The notes under the pieces: generated by a model
Databases searched by the model: none
Told to the model about the DNA's origin: nothing
Seen by the model: only the letters and a program-made list of their open reading frames with translations
Made by a program: the position numbers and the translations under genes
Assembly: GCA_031769625.1 (NCBI GenBank)
Contig: JAUIMM010000601.1
Span: forward strand, 3,081,001-3,145,000
Reading direction: 5' to 3'
Source of the DNA: Taudactylus pleione
Lineage: Eukaryota; Chordata; Amphibia; Anura; Myobatrachidae
Length of the DNA stretch: 64,000 bases
Shown here: one piece after another, positions 1 to 12,251 of the stretch
Numbering within the stretch: the stretch's first letter is position 1
How the letters are laid out: every line of letters starts with the position of its first letter

Positions 1-324
1 ATGTGGTGATTAATTACTAAATTGCATTTTACTCGCACACCTGACTTATATAGGAGTATATGCGCTGAGTATCCCCTTTTTGTCTATCATATCTACAAAA
101 ATACAAACACCCTGTGATTTTTCTTCTGATGGTACTCAACAGAGCGCAAAACTAGCCCCTTTTTTTAAAATATATATAGATATACAGTATAATATTTAAT
201 TCTTACAACTAGTTCTGGAAACAGGAAGAAATCAGAGAAATTATTATTATTAGTAGTAGTAGTAGTAGTTGTAGTAGTACCTGTAATAGTAGTAGTATGT
301 TATTATTATTATTAAATATTAACG

Positions 325-355
<31 letters not shown>

Positions 356-887
356 TAATAATAATAAAATAATAATCTGAAGACATGTGCAGCATATGAA
401 AACTCCTATAAAACTTATATCAACTTGTAGCTTTAGGCAAATAATTTTTCCTTTTTTCTCACCTATTCCATTTAACACATCAATTCAACATAACTGCCAA
501 GATGAGGAACATTTATTTTCAAGTAGGCCGACTCGTAACATGAACCACTTTTTTGAATTTTCACAGAAAAATGGAATAGAAAAGAAATGAATAAAATAAA
601 TAAATATAAAATTGAAATCATAAATAAATGTATTATCTTTAGGTTATAACATCAGAAATTAACAGAGGGCCTAATTTAATGATGTTGCTAATGCCACGGC
701 AGCTGCAAATTTGTGCGTATCGGCTTGCAAGTGTATGCAAATCTTGCAACTACAAGGATTTGAATTGAAAAGCACTCTGGCAGCTTTGCAAATCTGAACA
801 ACAGCATACAAAGATGAAGCTCAGTCACAGATCAGTCGACTACAGACTTCTGAGTAACCATATGGTGTGCAGAATGGCCACTGGAAC
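1..887. other. AT-rich non-coding stretch
   Basis: I see no gene here. The stretch is AT-rich and holds the trinucleotide microsatellite listed separately. The short open frames are low-complexity or unlike any family I know. It ends at the 3-bp target duplication of the first GGGCC MITE. Confidence 0.6.
241..377. repeat. (TTA/GTA/ATA)n trinucleotide microsatellite
   Basis: Runs of TTA, then AGT/GTA, then ATT, then ATA units occupy about 135 bp. The unit changes along the tract, so this is a compound, interrupted microsatellite. The leucine-rich open frame read across it on the minus strand is an artefact of the repeat. Confidence 0.9.
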
Positions 888-890
888 TGA

Positions 891-1442
891 GGGCCTGATT
901 CAGACCCGCTCGCGAGTGCTATGCGCTCGCAAGTGAGTCGATGGTGGCCCAGTGCACATGCACACGACGGAGCTGGCTCTGTCGTGCGCATGCGCGTGAC
1001 CCGAATAGCGATGGGCAATCCGTTGCTCTGGGACTCGTACCAAAGGGGGCGTGCTGTCGATGTTGAGTGACAGCATGTCCCCTTTGGTGGGCGTGCCGGG
1101 GGTGTGGCTGCCCAGACAGAGGCGTTCCCAATTGGAACGCCTACCGTCTGGGGCCGGCCCCACTGACATTACAAGTGATGTCAGTGGGAGTGCTTTCGGC
1201 TCTGTTAGAGCCGAAAGCACTCTGGGGCTTGCGTCAACAAGACCCTACCACAAGGGTCTCATCGCAAGCCCGATAGTCGCGATGGTCTTGACCATAGCGA
1301 CCATCTTCCTGGCCGCTCGCTATAGCTGTGGGTGGTCACCCACAGCTATGCGAGTGGCAAGGAGGCCGCTCTGAAAAACAAGAAGGACAGCCCTGATTCA
1401 GAGTGAGCGCTCTGTCAGAGCGTCCGGCTCTGAATCAGGGCC
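891..1442. mobile_element. GGGCC MITE, copy 1 (552 bp, TSD TGA)
   Basis: Non-autonomous DNA transposon. It begins GGGCCTGATTCAG and ends with the reverse complement, CTGAATCAGGGCC. TGA occurs directly before (888-890) and after (1443-1445), which fits a 3-bp target duplication. The interior is GC- and CpG-rich with several internal inverted repeats, such as the paired arms around 1340 (TATAGCTGTGGGTGG) and around 1165. It encodes no protein. The GGG/GGC ends and 3-bp duplication suggest PIF/Harbinger, but that is inference. It has the same length as the copy at 52824-53375. Confidence 0.9.
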
Positions 1443-1744
1443 TGAGAGTCCAGAGTAATTTAAAACTTCATAAAGTATCACAAATACAGGCATAGACATG
1501 CCCCTATAGCAGTGGTGACATGCCTGGGTCTGACTCACTACCTACCCATTGCCACCCACAAACCTGCCTGCCTGTCAATTACTTTGTGAATAAATCCTCA
1601 CTGCGAGTAACATCAGTAATGAAACTTGATGCATGTGCAATCCAATTCAAATGCATGTACAGATCACCGATAATTGCTAAACTGCATAAACATCCCCAGA
1701 AGAGGGATACAGGTATATAAAATATTTGTAAATACCAACTCTTA

Positions 1745-3060
1745 CGATAAGTTGTTTGCTGTGAACTTCCCCCTCTTTTAGATAAGATTCATCATGATCT
1801 TGGGTCTTGGGGGATTCACTTCATATCTTGGATTGGCCGTATAAATGCCATTAAAATGAATGTCCTCCTGAGATTTCTATATTTCTTCCAGACACACTCA
1901 GTTAGAGTCAGCTCCATCTTCGTGGTCACCCTTCAGCGATTAGTATCTAGATTTGTATGGTCAGGCAGAAGATCAGAAGGTCCAGGGTGAGATTTCGGAT
2001 ACAATACCGCCACACTAGAGAAGGCGGTTTGGGCCTCCCAAATTTTCATAAACATTACTTAGCAGCCCACCTAACTCCACTAGCTCTTGCGCATGTTGAT
2101 CTTCACTCTAAAAATTAGGTAGATCTTGAGGCTAAACTTGTCAATTTTCATTCTCCTTACTTTTCTGGATGCAGCTCAGGCATAGACACCTCTAATCTAA
2201 CCTCTCTCCTAGCCTTCGCTTTTCCTTGTCGATTTTGGACTACTGTAGTAGAGCTTTCTTATTGGTTCAAAACCATCTTCTTATGACCCCTATATGGAAC
2301 AACAAAGAGTTCCTACCTGGTTTTGATCCCAAATCTTTTGCTCTCTGGACTAATCATAACATAAAATTTCTCAGAGACATCGCCCTTTGTGAGTCTTCCC
2401 TGAGTTTTCTTCCCTTCAGGATAGATTCAGATTACCTACCAAATGCTTCCATCAATATCTCCAAATCTGCCATCTCTATACCTCTATACCCCCTTAGAAT
2501 CATTTTGTATCCTCAGATCTGAATCACGGGTCTCATATCTACTGTTTATAGTCTCCTTATTGCCCACAACCAACCCCCAAAGAACCTTATGAGCTGGCCT
2601 GGGAGAGAGACCTTGCAGAGACTTTGGAGCCAGAGAAGTGGGCTAAAATTTGAGAACTCTCTGCTAAATCTTCTATTTGCATCAGAATCCAGGAAAACAC
2701 TTATAAACATTTATATAAGTGGTATCTAGTATCTTCCCGCATTGGAGCTATATTTCCCCAGTGGTCTGATAGATGGTGGAAGGGCTGTGAAGAAGAGGGC
2801 ACTTTTGCACATATCTGGTGCCACTGCCCTAAAATTAACTGCTTTGGGGAAATAGTACATCATCTGGTTATCTCCCTCATGAACATCTCACTCCCACATT
2901 GCTTCTCTTACTGTCTCCTACCACAGCCCATTCCCAATGGTGATAGACATACTCAATTACTTATTCGACACATCCTAAAAGCAGCTAACTGCACCATTGT
3001 GGCTCACTGGAAATAGGTAGACCCCCTTCTCTTCTAATCTACACAATTCAATTTGGCACG
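1745..3060 (+). pseudogene. L1/Tx1-like LINE, ORF2 C-terminal fragment
   Basis: Translating the + strand in shifting frames gives hallmarks of the region after the L1 reverse transcriptase. Near 1830-1880 there is WIGRINAIKMNVLLRFLYFF. Near 1935-1970 there is a phenylalanine/tryptophan-rich FVWSGRR segment, followed by an AVWASQI-like stretch. Near 2770-2860 there is WWKGCEEEGTFAHIWCHCP, the cysteine/histidine motif of L1 ORF2 C-termini. Near 2970-3015 there is ILKAANCTIVAHWK. Several frameshifts and stops interrupt it, so it is dead. The endonuclease and reverse transcriptase cores are missing, which fits the usual 5' truncation of LINEs. Its 3' tail lies further on at about 3861-4226, after an inserted repeat. 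Confidence 0.8.
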
Positions 3061-3225
3061 CATACCATCAGGGTCGGCAACAGAAATCTTGGGGCCCGGT
3101 ACACTTATATCTCTGGAGCCCCTAAACTCCCCCTCCCAATGCCCCTTCCTTGAAACCTCCTCCAAACACACATGCCCAGATCCACACACACACACACAGT
3201 TATTACAGATAGAGAAATGCACACA

Positions 3226-3287
<62 letters not shown>

Positions 3288-3860
3288 TTACACATATATA
3301 CAAACAATATGTTAATAATTACCATCACTTACCTTCATGGTGAGGCTCGGGTTTGTGCCTGCACTCTTCAGCTGAGCCGCTTAGGAGGAGGAGGAGGAAT
3401 GTGGGGGTGGCAGGGTCGGGGGTGCCACAAGAATGGGGTCAGAGGTACTGCGAGGCGGGCCAGGGTTGGAGGTTCTTCAAGGGGGGATTCAGGGGTGCTG
3501 TGAAGGGAGATGGGCTGTGCCGCATTAGGGAATTTGAACAACGGGATGAAAGGAGAGGAGAGGAATAGTAAGGTAGCAGGAGGAGGAGCACCAACCCCTG
3601 CATGTCACAGTGTGAGCCGGTGTTTGACTGGGGAAGGTTGTCAGTGGGTGGGGCTTTGGCATGACAGCTGCAGTAACAGCACAGCAGCTGTTTAAAAAGT
3701 TTTAATGGGTGCTGTTGCCCTGTTTTTTCTGTTCTTGATCATCGGGGCCCCTCTGAACTTTAGGGCCTGGTATGGGGGTCCCCTTTGCCCCCCCCCGGTC
3801 ACCAGGCTTTATTACCATTACATATTACTATCCATTTGCATGAGTGCCCATGAAAATTCA
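3061..3860. repeat. Unclassified insertion separating L1 body from its 3' tail
   Basis: This block lies between the end of the L1 reading frame and the L1-like 3' tail. It is rich in GGGGCCC-type words, with GGGGCCCGGTAC near 3092 and GGGCCTGGTATGGGGG near 3762. It holds a TA microsatellite and a purine-rich segment (3380-3560). I found no clear terminal repeats or target duplication, so its class and exact borders are open. Confidence 0.45.
3238..3284. repeat. (TA)n microsatellite
   Basis: About 23 TA units, preceded by a CA-rich tract (3187-3230). The open frames of alternating tyrosine and isoleucine on both strands come from this repeat. Confidence 0.95.
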
Positions 3861-4226
3861 CTGAAATCTGGTTTCCCTGGATTTCTTATCATGAGGTTTG
3901 TACTTGATATTCCATAGTTTCTCTTTTTGAGTAACGATTGCTAACAGTCTCCATTCCTTCTTCCCTTCTCCCCCATGCTAACACTTCCTTACTTTCCTGT
4001 CTCCCTTTCCTCCTTATACTCTCTAACCTACTTTCTCCCTCCCCCTCTCTGCCTGCTCAAAATATTCTACTATCTTCTGGATTACCGTTTTGCTGTATTT
4101 CGCTATATTTGTATGCTGATTTCAATGTTGAGTGCTCATTATTTTATATCACTTGCATATTGTTATATATATGTATGCTATTGTCTGCCTGACATAAAAC
4201 CTCAATAAAATTATTTAAAAAAAAAA
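3861..4226 (+). mobile_element. LINE 3' tail with polyadenylation signal and A-tail
   Basis: A pyrimidine-rich segment (3945-4050) is followed by ATAAAACCTCAATAAAAT and a short A-run ending near 4226. This is what the 3' end of an L1-type LINE looks like, and it has the same orientation as the ORF2 fragment upstream. I infer that both belong to one element split by the insertion at 3061-3860. Confidence 0.6.
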
Positions 4227-4423
4227 TTTTGTAAAAAATGATAGAATACAATTCATTTGGTGTCAGAATCAGAACTAACATTCCTCCCACTGCAATCAGC
4301 CAGATGTTTCTCAGCCCAATATTCACACCACCCAAACAATTTCATCAATGGAAGCTGATGAGGAGTAGTAGCACCACTGTCTCAAACTCCAAATGGACTT
4401 GTACCTTTGACTTCTACGTACAA

Positions 4424-4566
4424 GCAGCACATGTTCCTCTGGGATGTGTGTACCTGTAATATCACCGATATCACCACCGCTGTCTCTTGTGACATAAACT
4501 GCTTACTCTGTTTTACTCTGTGTTACCGCTGACTAGCACTGTTAAATGTGTTACCACTGTTATCGC
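4424..4566 (+). repeat. LTR-like direct repeat, 5' copy (Ty1/copia remnant)
   Basis: This segment, starting GCAGCACATGTTCCTCTGGG, closely matches 7162-7304 in the same orientation, apart from small differences. It includes a shared CTGTCTCTTGTGACATAAAC block. The two copies flank the copia-like coding remnant, as LTRs would. It may be only part of an LTR, since clear TG...CA borders are not visible. Confidence 0.65.
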
Positions 4567-4635
4567 ATACACAATGCATCTGGCAGGGGCCAAATAGAAC
4601 AGAAGCCGGCCAGGCCACTGACCAAGCTGCTGCAT

Positions 4636-6740
4636 GGGCAGTCCCCCTGCCAGAAAAAAGTATGAGCTGCCACTGAAGGTGAAACCAAAGTCACAGAACA
4701 TGCATGTGTTATTCGTACCAGACATGGGGACAAACTTCATTACCATAAGTATCCTAGAGAAGAAAGCTTTGCAGAGGGCAAATGTTTTGTGCAAAATAAA
4801 AGAAGGACTATGCCAATAACTGTAGTTCCTGGACACAGAAGAATGTTATTCAATGACTGTCTCTGATTCAAATCAATCTATGGAATCTGGCTCATATGGC
4901 TACACCATCTGGGGTATGATAACGTCCTGAAGCTCCTTGATGGAATAATGACAGGAATAACCATGAGTAACACAGATAGACTTAAATGCAAGAGTTGTAT
5001 ATTGGGTAAGCAAGCCCACTGCCCCTTTCCAAAATCAGCAATAAGAGCTAAAGCACCACTAGCATTTTTGCATACAGATATGTGTGGACCAATGGAGGTG
5101 AAATTGTCAAGTGGATAAAAAACTTTCATGTATGACACATGTTTAGTTCATCAAAGCAAAGAGCGAACTAATAAATAAAATTGTAGATTACAAGAGAACA
5201 GTAGAATTGCAAATTGGTCAGAAGATAAAGTCTTGTGATCTAACAATGGAGGAGAATATGAAAATAGAAGCATAACAACCTTTATAAAGAAGTATGGAAT
5301 TGAGCATCAAATAACAATTGCATACACACCAGAGCAAAACGGTGTAAGTGAGCATGCCAACCACACAACTGTGAAAAGAGCAAGGTCTATGCTGCATGAC
5401 TTCAACCTAAAACAATGCTTTAGGACAGAAGCAGTGTTTACAGTAGTCTACCTAAAGAACCGTGCACCCACAGTTGCAGTACAAGGCAATACACCTTTAG
5501 AAGATTGCTCTGGAACTAAGCCAAGCATCAATCTTATTGATTTGGATGCAAAACAAGGTGGAATCCAAATCAGTGAAATACATTATGCTTGAATATTGTC
5601 AATATAGCATGGGATATAGACTTTAGGACACCACAAACAAAAAGCTCATAATGTCAAGAGAATTGTATTCCAAGAAACAGCACCACCGAAAATAAAGCTG
5701 AAACAAGAATTACAGTACAAGTTTGTTACATTGCATATGCCAGCAACAGAATGCATGTTGGAAACAGAAGCGGAAAGCAGTCAATACAGATATCCACATT
5801 CAACAACAACGTTGAAGTTCTGAGATAAACTACAAGGGAAACCATCCAATAGATAGTATGAAGAATTTGCTAACATCACATTCTGTGAACTTCAAAATAA
5901 GCACCAACTGGGATGAAAAGAATCAGCAATAAACAAAGAGATGGAATCTCTAATTGACAACAGTTCATGGACTATAGTCAACACCACAATAAAACAATCA
6001 AAAATGGATCTTCTGCAAAAACTGAATGCAGATGGAATCATTGCCCATTATAAATTGCAAAGGGATATACACAGATATTTGGGACTGATTACAGTGAGAT
6101 TTTCTCTCCTGTGGTAAGATACAGTACATTAAATTTAGTCATTGCCATAACTATAGTCCATGTACTGTCATGTATGACTTATTTGCCATACCAACTAGAT
6201 TTTGACTCTGCTTTCTTGAATTGCTAGAAGAGATTAACATGGAAGCTCTTGAACACTACTGTGAAAATGTGTTCCAAGAGGTAGAAGTGTGGTTACTAAA
6301 GAAAACTTTGTACGGCTTAAAGCAAAGTGGTCATTGCTGGTACATTAAGTTAAATACTGTACTACTTGAAATAGACTTTGTATGTTAAAATACTAATCAT
6401 TATCTCTACCACAAGTATATAGAGCAGAAACTGTTCATCATTTTAGTATGTGTGGATGATTTGTTACTAGCAGGCCAAGAGCAGCACATAACAAGTGTCA
6501 AGCAGCTTTCAGAACAGAAATTTTAAGCTGAAAGACCTAGGACCTGCAAATCCCCTGTTTGGCCTAAGCATTTTACAAAGTTTAGAGACAGAAACAATCA
6601 CTATTGATCAGCAAACATACATTGACACAATATTTAAGAAGTATAAGCAGTCAAATGTGAAACCAATGTCTACTTCCACTGACAAAAGCACTAAACTGAC
6701 CAAAGCCATATCACCCACAAGTGTCCTTTCTCATCTAGCC
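4636..6740 (+). pseudogene. Ty1/copia-type pol remnant (GAG-pre-integrase, integrase, RT)
   Basis: A decayed copia polyprotein in frames broken by many stops. In order: a segment before the integrase (MHVLFVPDMGTNFITISILE near 4700-4760); a GAG-pre-integrase zinc-binding region with LGYDNVLKLLDG, then KCKSCILGKQA and HTDMCGPMEV (about 4895-5110); an integrase core with NGGEYENRSITTFIKKYGIE, YTPEQNGVSEHAN and RARSMLHD (about 5245-5400), which holds the last catalytic glutamate; and a reverse transcriptase end with the active-site word VCVDDLLLAG (about 6449-6478), then LKDLGPANPLFGLSI and IDQQTYIDTIFKKYKQSNVKP. Gag, protease and RNase H are missing or unrecognisable. Ty1/copia elements are uncommon in vertebrates, although fish and amphibians have them. 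Confidence 0.85.
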
Positions 6741-7161
6741 TGAATAAGCCATGCAGCGTGATATACCTGGTGTTAGCGAGGCACCAGGTGCTGTGCAACT
6801 CAAATGCACCAGGAGACTGCTGAATTTGATATGTGACACTTTTACATCTGTGTGCAACTGAGACTGAAAAAGGAACTTGGGGTGGAAAAAAGCTGGAGCC
6901 GTTGTATCATTGCACTTCGTATGCTGATTGAGAGACTCAGTCGCACACAAATATACAAGTGTCACATATCAAATTAATCAGCACATTCTCCTGATGTGTC
7001 CTAGTCACATCACATTGCGACTCAGGAACAATTTCTGCAAAAAAAGGTGTAAAAAGTGCATTCTAATGCCATCTTCTGTTCTGTATGGAAGCCAGCCAGT
7101 CACCTTTAGATGGCAGCTGGACCAATTACATTGCAGAGTGTGTGATGTACTCCACGGTCAT

Positions 7162-7304
7162 GCAGCACATGTTCCTCTGGGGTGTGAGTAGCTGTAATAC
7201 CACCACTGTCACCACTGCTGTCTCTTGTGACATAAACTGCTTACTCTGTAACACTCTGTGTTACTGCTGATAACACTTGTTATATCTGTTACCTCTGTTA
7301 TCCC
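7162..7304 (+). repeat. LTR-like direct repeat, 3' copy (Ty1/copia remnant)
   Basis: Partner of 4424-4566. It is followed by AATAAACC (about 7307) and a second AATAAACC near 7550, which could be LTR polyadenylation signals. The LTR may extend to about 7600, since only part of it is represented at the 5' side. Confidence 0.6.
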
Positions 7305-7604
7305 CTTAATAAACCTAGAGGGGGCTAGACATGGTGGATGAGTAAACATTTTTGGCCAAATATGTACTAAGATCCTCACTTAAACTTCATGTTACTAATA
7401 TTGCAAATTTTTGGCCAAACATGTACTAAAAATCTAACTTATACTCCATGTTATTTGTAGAGTTTATCAGGATTATTTTGACCATCATTTTTCTTAGTAC
7501 AGTACTTAGAGTTTACACTTGCATTTTCTTTTCCTTTTCCTGCATCCTTAATAAACCTGAAATCCTCATTAAGGACTAACTGTCTGGCCTAAACTCAACT
7601 TCAC

Positions 7605-8715
7605 AATTCCGCTGTTGTCTATTGTTCTGCTCAAATAAGAGATATCAACAATTCAATCAGTGCTTTAGTTGCTATTAAAATATGTCTCATGACGTACTGT
7701 ACCTATCACCAGAGGTGATATCACCATGATATACATGCCAGTAGATCCATGGATATTCTAATCCCAGTAACTCCAACAATTAACCTGAAAACATTCCTCC
7801 ACAGGGTGCCTATAACTGGACAGGCCCAAAAATTATCTCCTACTTATCCATAGAATACCAATAGAAATTACCTCCCTCAAGGAAAACATCCACAATTCCT
7901 CCAGTAAATCTCACATTAGGAATCAAATTTGCTATGCCCAAAAATGTAAGATTAATTGACATATGATTATAATAATGAATTAATACCTGCCTGAATTCTG
8001 TACTGTGTTTTTAGCATTTACTATCTAGTACTGTTCTGTAACATGAAATACCTGAAAAACATCTTGCAGAAAAGTATGTATAAAAACTAATATGATTAAG
8101 TAAAGATACAAAACTATAAAATGGTGGATAAAAAAACCCATTACTAATTAAAGCAAAAAAAAATAATCTCTAATTTCTCATTTAGGTCTTCTGTATGCAC
8201 AGTCATCAAAACATACGGAGGGTCTCTTGACGACATTGTGTCTGGTATGCTGAGTTGGATGTATTCCTGTATCTTATAGAAAATATAGGCTGGTGCAAGT
8301 GAGCACTGATGATTATGATAATGAGTATCAAACTTTGCATAATATCAAACTATGCAAAGATGTGCACATCTCTGCATACTGGTGAATATACATATATAGT
8401 TCTATGCACACAATGTGTGAGCAACTACGGCCAAATTGTAATGATCTTTTGAAACAATCTCCCCCTGATATATTTAAATTGGTTGGATTGCAATTGAATT
8501 ATGCACCTAAAATGTTTTGATAAACTATGGGTTTTAATCGTATTCATAAAATTTAGAGAAACTCACTTAAAATGGTATGGCTGTTCTTCCCACATACTGT
8601 AACTGTAAATTTGCAATTGACAAATTTAATTTTTATGTATATACTTTTCACCCATGTGCTTAAGAGCTAGTGCAAAAATCACAGATGATTTTCCGATTGT
8701 ATGGAAAATGGAATC
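7605..8715. other. AT-rich stretch, nothing recognised
   Basis: No coding homology, terminal repeats or tandem array was seen. Only short frames occur. The stretch ends at the AGT target duplication of the second GGGCC MITE. Confidence 0.5.
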
Positions 8716-8718
8716 AGT

Positions 8719-9263
8719 GGGCCTGATACAGACCCGGTCACAAGCGCTGAGCGCTCGCAACCGGGTCGATGTTTGTCCACTGGGTATGCGCACAACGGAA
8801 CCAGCTCCGTTGTGTGCATGTGTGAGACCCGGCTAGCAACGGGTGCTCCGTCGCTCCGGGTCTCGCACCAAAGGGGGCGAGCTGTCGATGGCGATTGACA
8901 GCTCGCCCTGTTTGAAGGCGTGGCCGAGGGGTGCCTTCACAAATGGAGGCATTCACAAGCGAACGCCTACCGTTTGTGGGCGGCCCCACTGACGTCACCA
9001 GTGATGTCAGTGGGAGAGCTTCCGGCTCTATTGGAACCAGAAGCTCTCTGGGGTTTGCGGCCACGAGACCCTACCACAAGGGTCTCATCACAAGCCCGAT
9101 GGTCACAATGGTCTTGACGATCGCGACCATCAGACTGGCCACTCGCTATAGCTGTGGGTGGTCACCCACAACTATGCGAGGGGCCAGGAGGCCACACAAA
9201 AAAAAAAAACGCCCAGATTCAGAGCGAGCTCTCTTTCAGAGCGTCCGTCTCTGAATCAGGGCC
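8719..9263. mobile_element. GGGCC MITE, copy 2 (545 bp, TSD AGT)
   Basis: It starts GGGCCTGATACAG and ends CTGAATCAGGGCC. AGT precedes it (8716-8718) and follows it (9264-9266). The internal order matches copy 1, with a GCTGTCGATG block, GCGGCCCCACTGACGTC and a paired TATAGCTGTGGGTGG hairpin. It carries an A-run near 9197-9209. It has no coding capacity. Confidence 0.9.
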
Positions 9264-9266
9264 AGT

Positions 9267-9775
9267 ATGCGGCCGGCTGTTCAAATCCCGACAGCGGCAG
9301 CCTGACAGAGGAGAAAATCCTAAGGTAAGTACTAACGAACCTAATTCTACTCCCTAACCCTCCCTTAGGGGTGTCTAACCATAACCTCCCCCCAAGTGCC
9401 TAACCCTAACCATCCTCTAAGTGCCTAAACCTAGCCCCCCCCTTCCCCGCAGCCTAAACCTAAGTCCCCCGGGGGGTGCCTAACCCTAACCTCCCCCCTG
9501 GGGTGCCTGAACCTAACCACCCTTCCCCTAGCCTAAACCCAACCTCCCGGGGTGGGTGCCTAACCCTAAGTCCCCCCTGGGAACCCTAAACCTAACCCCC
9601 CATGGCTGTCCGCTCCCGGCACTCGGCTTACCTTTGAACGGCAAACAGGGTGTTGGGCTCCCGGTGTAGGTCTAATGACAGGCGTCGGGATTTCGACACC
9701 TGTCATTAGTGCCTTGCCGGGATTAGACAGTCGGGATGACGTCCGTTGGCTTCCTGACTGCTTCCCATGGAAAAT
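9267..9775. mobile_element. MITE with CCCTAA-rich interior, copy 1
   Basis: The ends are made of CGGGAT/ATCCCG words: AAATCCCGACAGCGGCAG near 9277 and GCCGGGATTAGACAGTCGGG near 9716. The middle (9340-9600) is a degenerate run of CCTAACCCTAACC and GTGCCTAA units. Similar units occur at 17.6, 28.6 and, reversed, 44.2 kb. The interior looks telomere-like but is too irregular for telomeric DNA. It has no protein. Confidence 0.6.
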
Positions 9776-11139
9776 GTATCCATTTCACAGAAAAGGTAGG
9801 TAAAGAGAATATTCTGTGAACACATTCGGCAGAATTTACTAAACGCTGAGTTTGGTGTCATTTAGAGCCCATCTGAAACTGCAATCAATTGATAGTGTTT
9901 TGAATGTCAAATTGCTAGCATTTACCAAAGGTCAGCTTTGATGTCTAAACAGAAACCCCCATTGGGGGTTTATGTACATCAATTGTGGTGTATTCCAACA
10001 CATTAAAACATTACAATTTTATATCTAACTTTTGTTCACATACACTATTAGAGAACAATACTGTATAATATTAAAAAGAAAAATCAAGCAAGGAATATTG
10101 TAAAACACTCATTGTATTTTATACAGTTGTTATGTTTTGGATGTTTTCAGATGGTAGCACATAACAGTGCCAAGGTAATCCACCATAATTATATTGTTCC
10201 ATTGCATTTAGGGTTTATGTGAAACTCTGAGTGGTTTATAAGCAGCAGTTATAGAAGCGCTGATTGATTCAAATTTATTTCGTTATTACAGCTGTTGTTG
10301 TGTTGGCTTAGATTAGAATGCCTTGAGGCCCTGAGGGGATTTTTTTTCTGTTTTAGTTTATGTGAAAATATGGCATGCATCCAAGTTGGGGGAAACAGTA
10401 AAAATAAAATGACTACTTTGGTTTTTGGGCAGATGTTGAAGATTTGGTAAGATAATGCTAACACAAATGGTTTTGTTACATCAAAAACAGTATAAATCTA
10501 CTCTGTGTAGGCCAACAAATAAAAATAGTTGTTATTATTTAAAATAAAGGATCCCAGCACTAAATTTGTTCTGGTCATGAATGGGCAAATCTCTCAGAGG
10601 TCATAAAGCCTATAATATCCTATTTTTTTCCCTTCAGGAGAATTCCCACTGGGAGACATAGGAGATCATTATGGGGGCAGGGTTGAATGCTTTGCAGAGT
10701 TGTGAAGAGGGGGTGTGATGAAGACCACACGATTTTCTGATAATTGAATCAATGTGCCTTCCTCCCATCTAACCCATTTCACTAGGAAGTGGGTGGGATG
10801 TGAGGGACCTACACTCCCAGAAGTCTGTGGGGACTCCCAAAACTCGAGACACCCCCAGACATTCCATAGTAGGCCCATACTTATGTGGAATTGCCATACT
10901 TTAACATACTTGCATCCATATGGTGCAATTAACTTAGAGTTATCCCCAAGATGTTGTAGGTTTCAGTAAATTATGCATAATATAAAATACTTATAACATG
11001 TAGCTAAATTAGAAACACCATCATATATGTGTAGTCTTTCCCCCACTTCTTGTATGAAAACAGAATGTTGAGCATGCACTGATAGTATGAGTAAATTCTA
11101 TGAACTAAATTATCACATCCAGATAAACAGGTTATGTAA
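9776..11139. other. Non-coding stretch with degraded repeats
   Basis: No gene seen. Around 10625-10880 lies a GC-richer block with short paired words (CACTAGGAAGTGGGTGGGATG) that looks like part of an interspersed repeat. The rest is AT-rich without clear structure. Confidence 0.45.
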
Positions 11140-12251
11140 ACAAATATATGGGGGTGTGGGTGAAAAATTGGGGCTGCCTGTTAGTTCATTTGGGTATATA
11201 AAATGAATATAATGAAAAAATACTGATCAGTGTATGATGAGCGTTTATCAGTGTCTTTTTGTCTCTCCTCCTTATACCCGTCGTGAAGGGGTTTTCCTTA
11301 TATGGACGTAAAAGGAAAAAATAGCAATGTATAGTATTGTCTGAAATATTAATTCTGTAAAAACACTGTCTGACTTGTATTTTCTTTTAGGGACATACTG
11401 ATTCCATCTTGGGTGTTCCCCCTCCAATCACCTGTTCTTTAAGTTATATTTGTTCTTATTCTTTTTGGATTGTTTATTATATGTTTTGAAATAATACCTC
11501 TGATATTTTGACTACGAGGATTTCCTAATACTTAATAGAATCCGCTGGAAGAAAAGATACCTTTATGGGAGTTAATACACCGATGATTGTGTGAGTAACG
11601 GTATGCAGTGCTTTATTCCGGATTTAAAGAAACCATGACATGTTTCGTTTACCCACATTTACCTCATAGTGAGAGAGGTGCACTTTATTATATAGTGGCC
11701 AACTTTATATGTATATTTTCCTTGAAAAAGAAAAAATTAAAGATACCTTTTAAAGAAAGAAAAGACTTCGGTCTATGTAAGTTAGGTGTGTGAGATTCTT
11801 ACTCCCACCGGACTTTAGAAGCAGGACAGAAAGGGGTCAGAATATTAAAAAACAATGTTACCCTAGCCTCTGTGAAGTGGGTCTGGGTACATTTTCACCC
11901 CAATTCACTCTACATTAATGCACAGTTTACAAAAAGATCTTTGATATAATCCACGGAGAAAATTACTGATTTAGGAGTCGACCCTTCTCTATTACATGAG
12001 TTGGTGTATACCCCTATTAGGCAGTATTTGTACAGAATTAATATTTCAGACAATACTACACATTGCTATTTTTTCCTTTTACATCCATATGAGGAAAACC
12101 CCTCCACGACGAGTATAAGGAGGAAAGAAAAAAAGACACCGATAAACACTCATCATACACTGATAAGTATTTTTTTCATTATATTCATTTTATATACCCA
12201 AGTGAATCAACAGGCAGTGCAAATTTTTCACACCCACCCCCATATATTTGT
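11140..12251. mobile_element. 1.1-kb foldback element with ~220-bp inverted arms
   Basis: The left arm (about 11140-11365) starts ACAAATATATGGGGGTGTGG. The right arm (about 12030-12251) ends with the reverse complement, CACCCCCATATATTTGT. The arms match over roughly 220 bp with scattered differences; shared blocks include the region around CTCCTCCTTATACCCGTCGTG (11265-11285) and its complement near 12098-12122. The middle of about 660 bp has no recognised protein. I could not find a clear target duplication. It could be a non-autonomous DNA transposon or an inverted pair of one repeat. Confidence 0.7.

Noticed and set aside
3187..3284. Origin or regulatory role for the CA/TA tract
   Set aside because: Simple repeats of this kind are everywhere in the window, and nothing nearby supports a function.
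9340..9600. CCCTAA repeats as an internal telomere
   Set aside because: The units are irregular, mixed with GTGCCTAA words and enclosed by inverted CGGGAT-rich ends, so a MITE interior explains them better.
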